Origin: CAZKUR01 sp964556005
Lineage (GTDB): Bacteria > Bacteroidota > Ignavibacteria > Ignavibacteriales > Ignavibacteriaceae
Length of the DNA: 64,000 nucleotides
Direction of reading: 5' to 3'
Assembly: GCA_964556005.1 (NCBI GenBank)
Contig: CAZKUR010000003.1
Location: 26,357-90,356, forward strand
Shown here: piece by piece, positions 62,259 through 64,000 of the stretch
How the letters are laid out: each line of letters begins with the position of its first letter
Numbering within the stretch: the first letter of the stretch is position 1
Translations under genes and position numbers: made by a program
Notes under the pieces: generated by a model
What the model saw: the letters and a program-made list of their open reading frames with translations, nothing else
Databases searched by the model: none
Told to the model about the DNA's origin: nothing

Positions 62259-64000
62259 ATGAATAAAAATTCACTTTTAAATAATTTCTTGTTAATTCTT
62301 TTCTGTTTTATTTTTCCCTCCCCTGCGTATTCTCAGAATAAAATTAATTTATCGGAACAACCTGGAATACCATTAATCTCAAATTACACCATAAATAATT
62401 ACTCTGCGGGAATGCAAAATTGGTGTGTCGTTCAAGATAAAAGTGGCGTCATATTTATTGCTAATGAATCCGGCGTTTTGGAATATAATGGATTTAATTG
62501 GAGATTAATTTCCGTACCGAACAATGTTGTAAGAAGCTTAGCAATTGATAAAGACGGGAGGATTTATGTCGGCGGATTAAATCAATTCGGTTATTTAAAA
62601 CCCGATTCTATAGGGCAGATAAATTATTTTTCTTTAAATGAACTGCTTCCTAAGGATAAAAGAGATTTGGGAGATGTATGGACGGTGATTGTAAATCCGA
62701 GAGGCTTGTTCATTCAAACTTTTAAAAATTTGTTTTTATTCGAAGCCAATACGACCATTAGAGGTACTTATTTTGAGCAGATTACACACAAACCTGTTTG
62801 TAAAATCTGGGATACAAAAACCAGAATTAATCCTATATTTTCTGTAAATGATCAAATATATGTACATGAAAGATATATCGGTATTCAAAAACTTGTTGGT
62901 GATTCACTGAAGCTTGTACCCGGCGGCGAGCAATTTGCTCAGGATTTAATTTGTGTCATGCTACCTTATAACAATTCCCCAAATATTAGGAATAATAGCA
63001 AAGATATTTTAATTGGTTCATTAAGAAAAGGTTTGTATTTATTTAACGGGAACAAATTCGAAAAGTTCAATAATCAAGCGGACGATTATCTAATTAAAAA
63101 CAGACTTTATTTTAAAGGTGCAGTATTAGGAAACGGATCTTTTGCTTTTGGAACTCAGCTTGGCGGGATTGTAATAATTGACAAAAACGGCAGACTAAAA
63201 AAAATAATAAATAAAAAAGTCGGCCTTAATGACGGGACAATTTGGTATTTATTTGTGGACAGAGAGGGGAATCTCTGGGCCGCATTAAATAACGGAATTG
63301 CAAAAATTCTCTATCCGTCATCTTTGTCCGAGTTTGATGAAAAATCCGGATTTTCCGGTTCGATTAATTCCGTAAAAGAATTTAATAATGAAATCTATCT
63401 TGCAACCGGTTCAGGTGTTTATTTATTAAATAAGAAACCAGACGAAACTGGGAATATCCATTTTATTCCGGTTGAAGGAATCGCTGTTCAATCCTGGGAT
63501 ATTTATAAAATTGATGGTAAAATTTTAGCGGCAACAAACGATGGTATTTTTGAAATCTACGGCACAAATTCCAAACTGGTTGATAATGATTTAAGATACA
63601 CTCTCTGCCTGCATCAATTGCAAGCCGATTCGTCTATTATTTATGCAGGAACACAAACCGGTTTATCAGTAATCAAATTTGACGGGAAAATTTTTAAAGT
63701 TTTAGGTAAAGTTCCCAATATTTCAAATCCTATTTCAAATATCGAGACCGATATGGACGGCCATTTATTTCTTGAAGATGTGATTGGCAATTTGAACGTA
63801 TTAAATATTCCCCGGGAAAAAACTTTATTAGATAAATATTCAATATACCCGCTGAATTTGCCTGATAAAAAAGAGCAATTATTTTACTTTGACAAGAAAG
63901 TATACTTCTTTGATGATAAGAGCATTTTCAGCTATGATTTTAAAATAAAAAAAATTATTTCTGCAAAAATATTTGAAAGAATCTTTCCCGACAAAAACAT
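62259..64000 (+). CDS. Two-component system beta-propeller sensor (N-terminal part, truncated by window edge)
   Basis: An uninterrupted frame of 580 codons runs off the right edge. It begins MNKNSLLNNFLLILFCFIFPS..AYSQ, a signal peptide, followed by repeated blade units such as AIDKDGRIYVGGLNQFGYLKP, GLYLFNGNKFEKF, and LFVDREGNLWAALNNGIAKI, which are the two-component regulator propeller (Reg_prop) repeats of the one-protein hybrid systems common in Bacteroidota. The Y_Y_Y domain, kinase and regulator parts would lie beyond the window. The kinase fusion is inferred, not seen. It was traced directly from the sequence. Confidence 0.85.
   Translation, partial: MNKNSLLNNFLLILFCFIFPSPAYSQNKINLSEQPGIPLISNYTINNYSAGMQNWCVVQDKSGVIFIANESGVLEYNGFNWRLISVPNNVVRSLAIDKDGRIYVGGLNQFGYLKPDSIGQINYFSLNELLPKDKRDLGDVWTVIVNPRGLFIQTFKNLFLFEANTTIRGTYFEQITHKPVCKIWDTKTRINPIFSVNDQIYVHERYIGIQKLVGDSLKLVPGGEQFAQDLICVMLPYNNSPNIRNNSKDILIGSLRKGLYLFNGNKFEKFNNQADDYLIKNRLYFKGAVLGNGSFAFGTQLGGIVIIDKNGRLKKIINKKVGLNDGTIWYLFVDREGNLWAALNNGIAKILYPSSLSEFDEKSGFSGSINSVKEFNNEIYLATGSGVYLLNKKPDETGNIHFIPVEGIAVQSWDIYKIDGKILAATNDGIFEIYGTNSKLVDNDLRYTLCLHQLQADSSIIYAGTQTGLSVIKFDGKIFKVLGKVPNISNPISNIETDMDGHLFLEDVIGNLNVLNIPREKTLLDKYSIYPLNLPDKKEQLFYFDKKVYFFDDKSIFSYDFKIKKIISAKIFERIFPDKN

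Overview
The window reads as a low-GC chromosomal segment from a member of the Bacteroidota/Chlorobi lineage, most likely the Ignavibacteria. This rests on the repeated C-terminal type IX secretion (T9SS) sorting domains with the 'QNYPNPFNP' motif, a PorV/PorQ-family protein, a CarboxypepD_reg/TonB-dependent receptor, a DUF6029 outer-membrane protein and Omp28-like thioredoxin-fold proteins. No database search was possible, so the taxonomy is inferred from protein style. A 100-base run of N (31033-31132) shows this is a scaffold with one join.

Layout. 1-3000: two small pilin-like proteins, an intact DUF433/DUF5615 toxin-antitoxin (TA) pair, a decayed MazEF-like pair and an orphan antitoxin-like gene. 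3294-11442: a tightly packed type IV pilus/type II secretion-like machine on the + strand (PilC, PilB, a PilT-like ATPase, a PilM-PilN fusion, a PilO protein with a PilP-like tail, and a short secretin). It runs directly into signalling genes (a single-domain receiver, an 1181-aa hybrid kinase with three receivers, and a receiver with a kinase-like H-box tail). These converge on a second - strand pair (hybrid kinase and NtrC-type sigma54 activator) ending at 19371. 19455-22003: tRNA-Lys and housekeeping genes (SlyD-like FKBP, a membrane acyltransferase).

22857-30265: a run of secreted or lipid-anchored thioredoxin-fold proteins, three of the proteins carrying T9SS sorting domains, followed by a TlpA-like thioredoxin and DUF6029. 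30441-35468: a carbamoyltransferase / SxtJ / DUF5989 operon on the - strand, interrupted by palindromic repeats and the assembly gap, and divergent from a membrane-anchored SGNH hydrolase with TPR repeats. 36187-45028: a surface module of DUF4397 lipoprotein, TonB-dependent receptor, very large secreted protein with sorting domain, and PorV-like protein.

45277-61346 is mostly metabolic and envelope housekeeping: an alpha/beta-hydrolase lipoprotein lacking its serine, acyl-CoA synthetase, DedA, a TPR protein, a Lys/Met-rich secreted protein beside an OmpR/HK two-component pair, P5C dehydrogenase, thioredoxin-like protein, phosphoesterase, SerC and DUF1015, and a class B-like acid phosphatase. 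A second DUF433/DUF5615 pair (61367-61995) and the start of a large beta-propeller sensor running off the right edge close the window.

The strongest candidates for less-described biology are: the compact pilus machine with fused alignment proteins, a degenerate PilT-like Asp box and pilins with a two-residue leader; the secreted thioredoxin cluster; and the SxtIJK-like carbamoyltransferase operon outside any visible toxin pathway.
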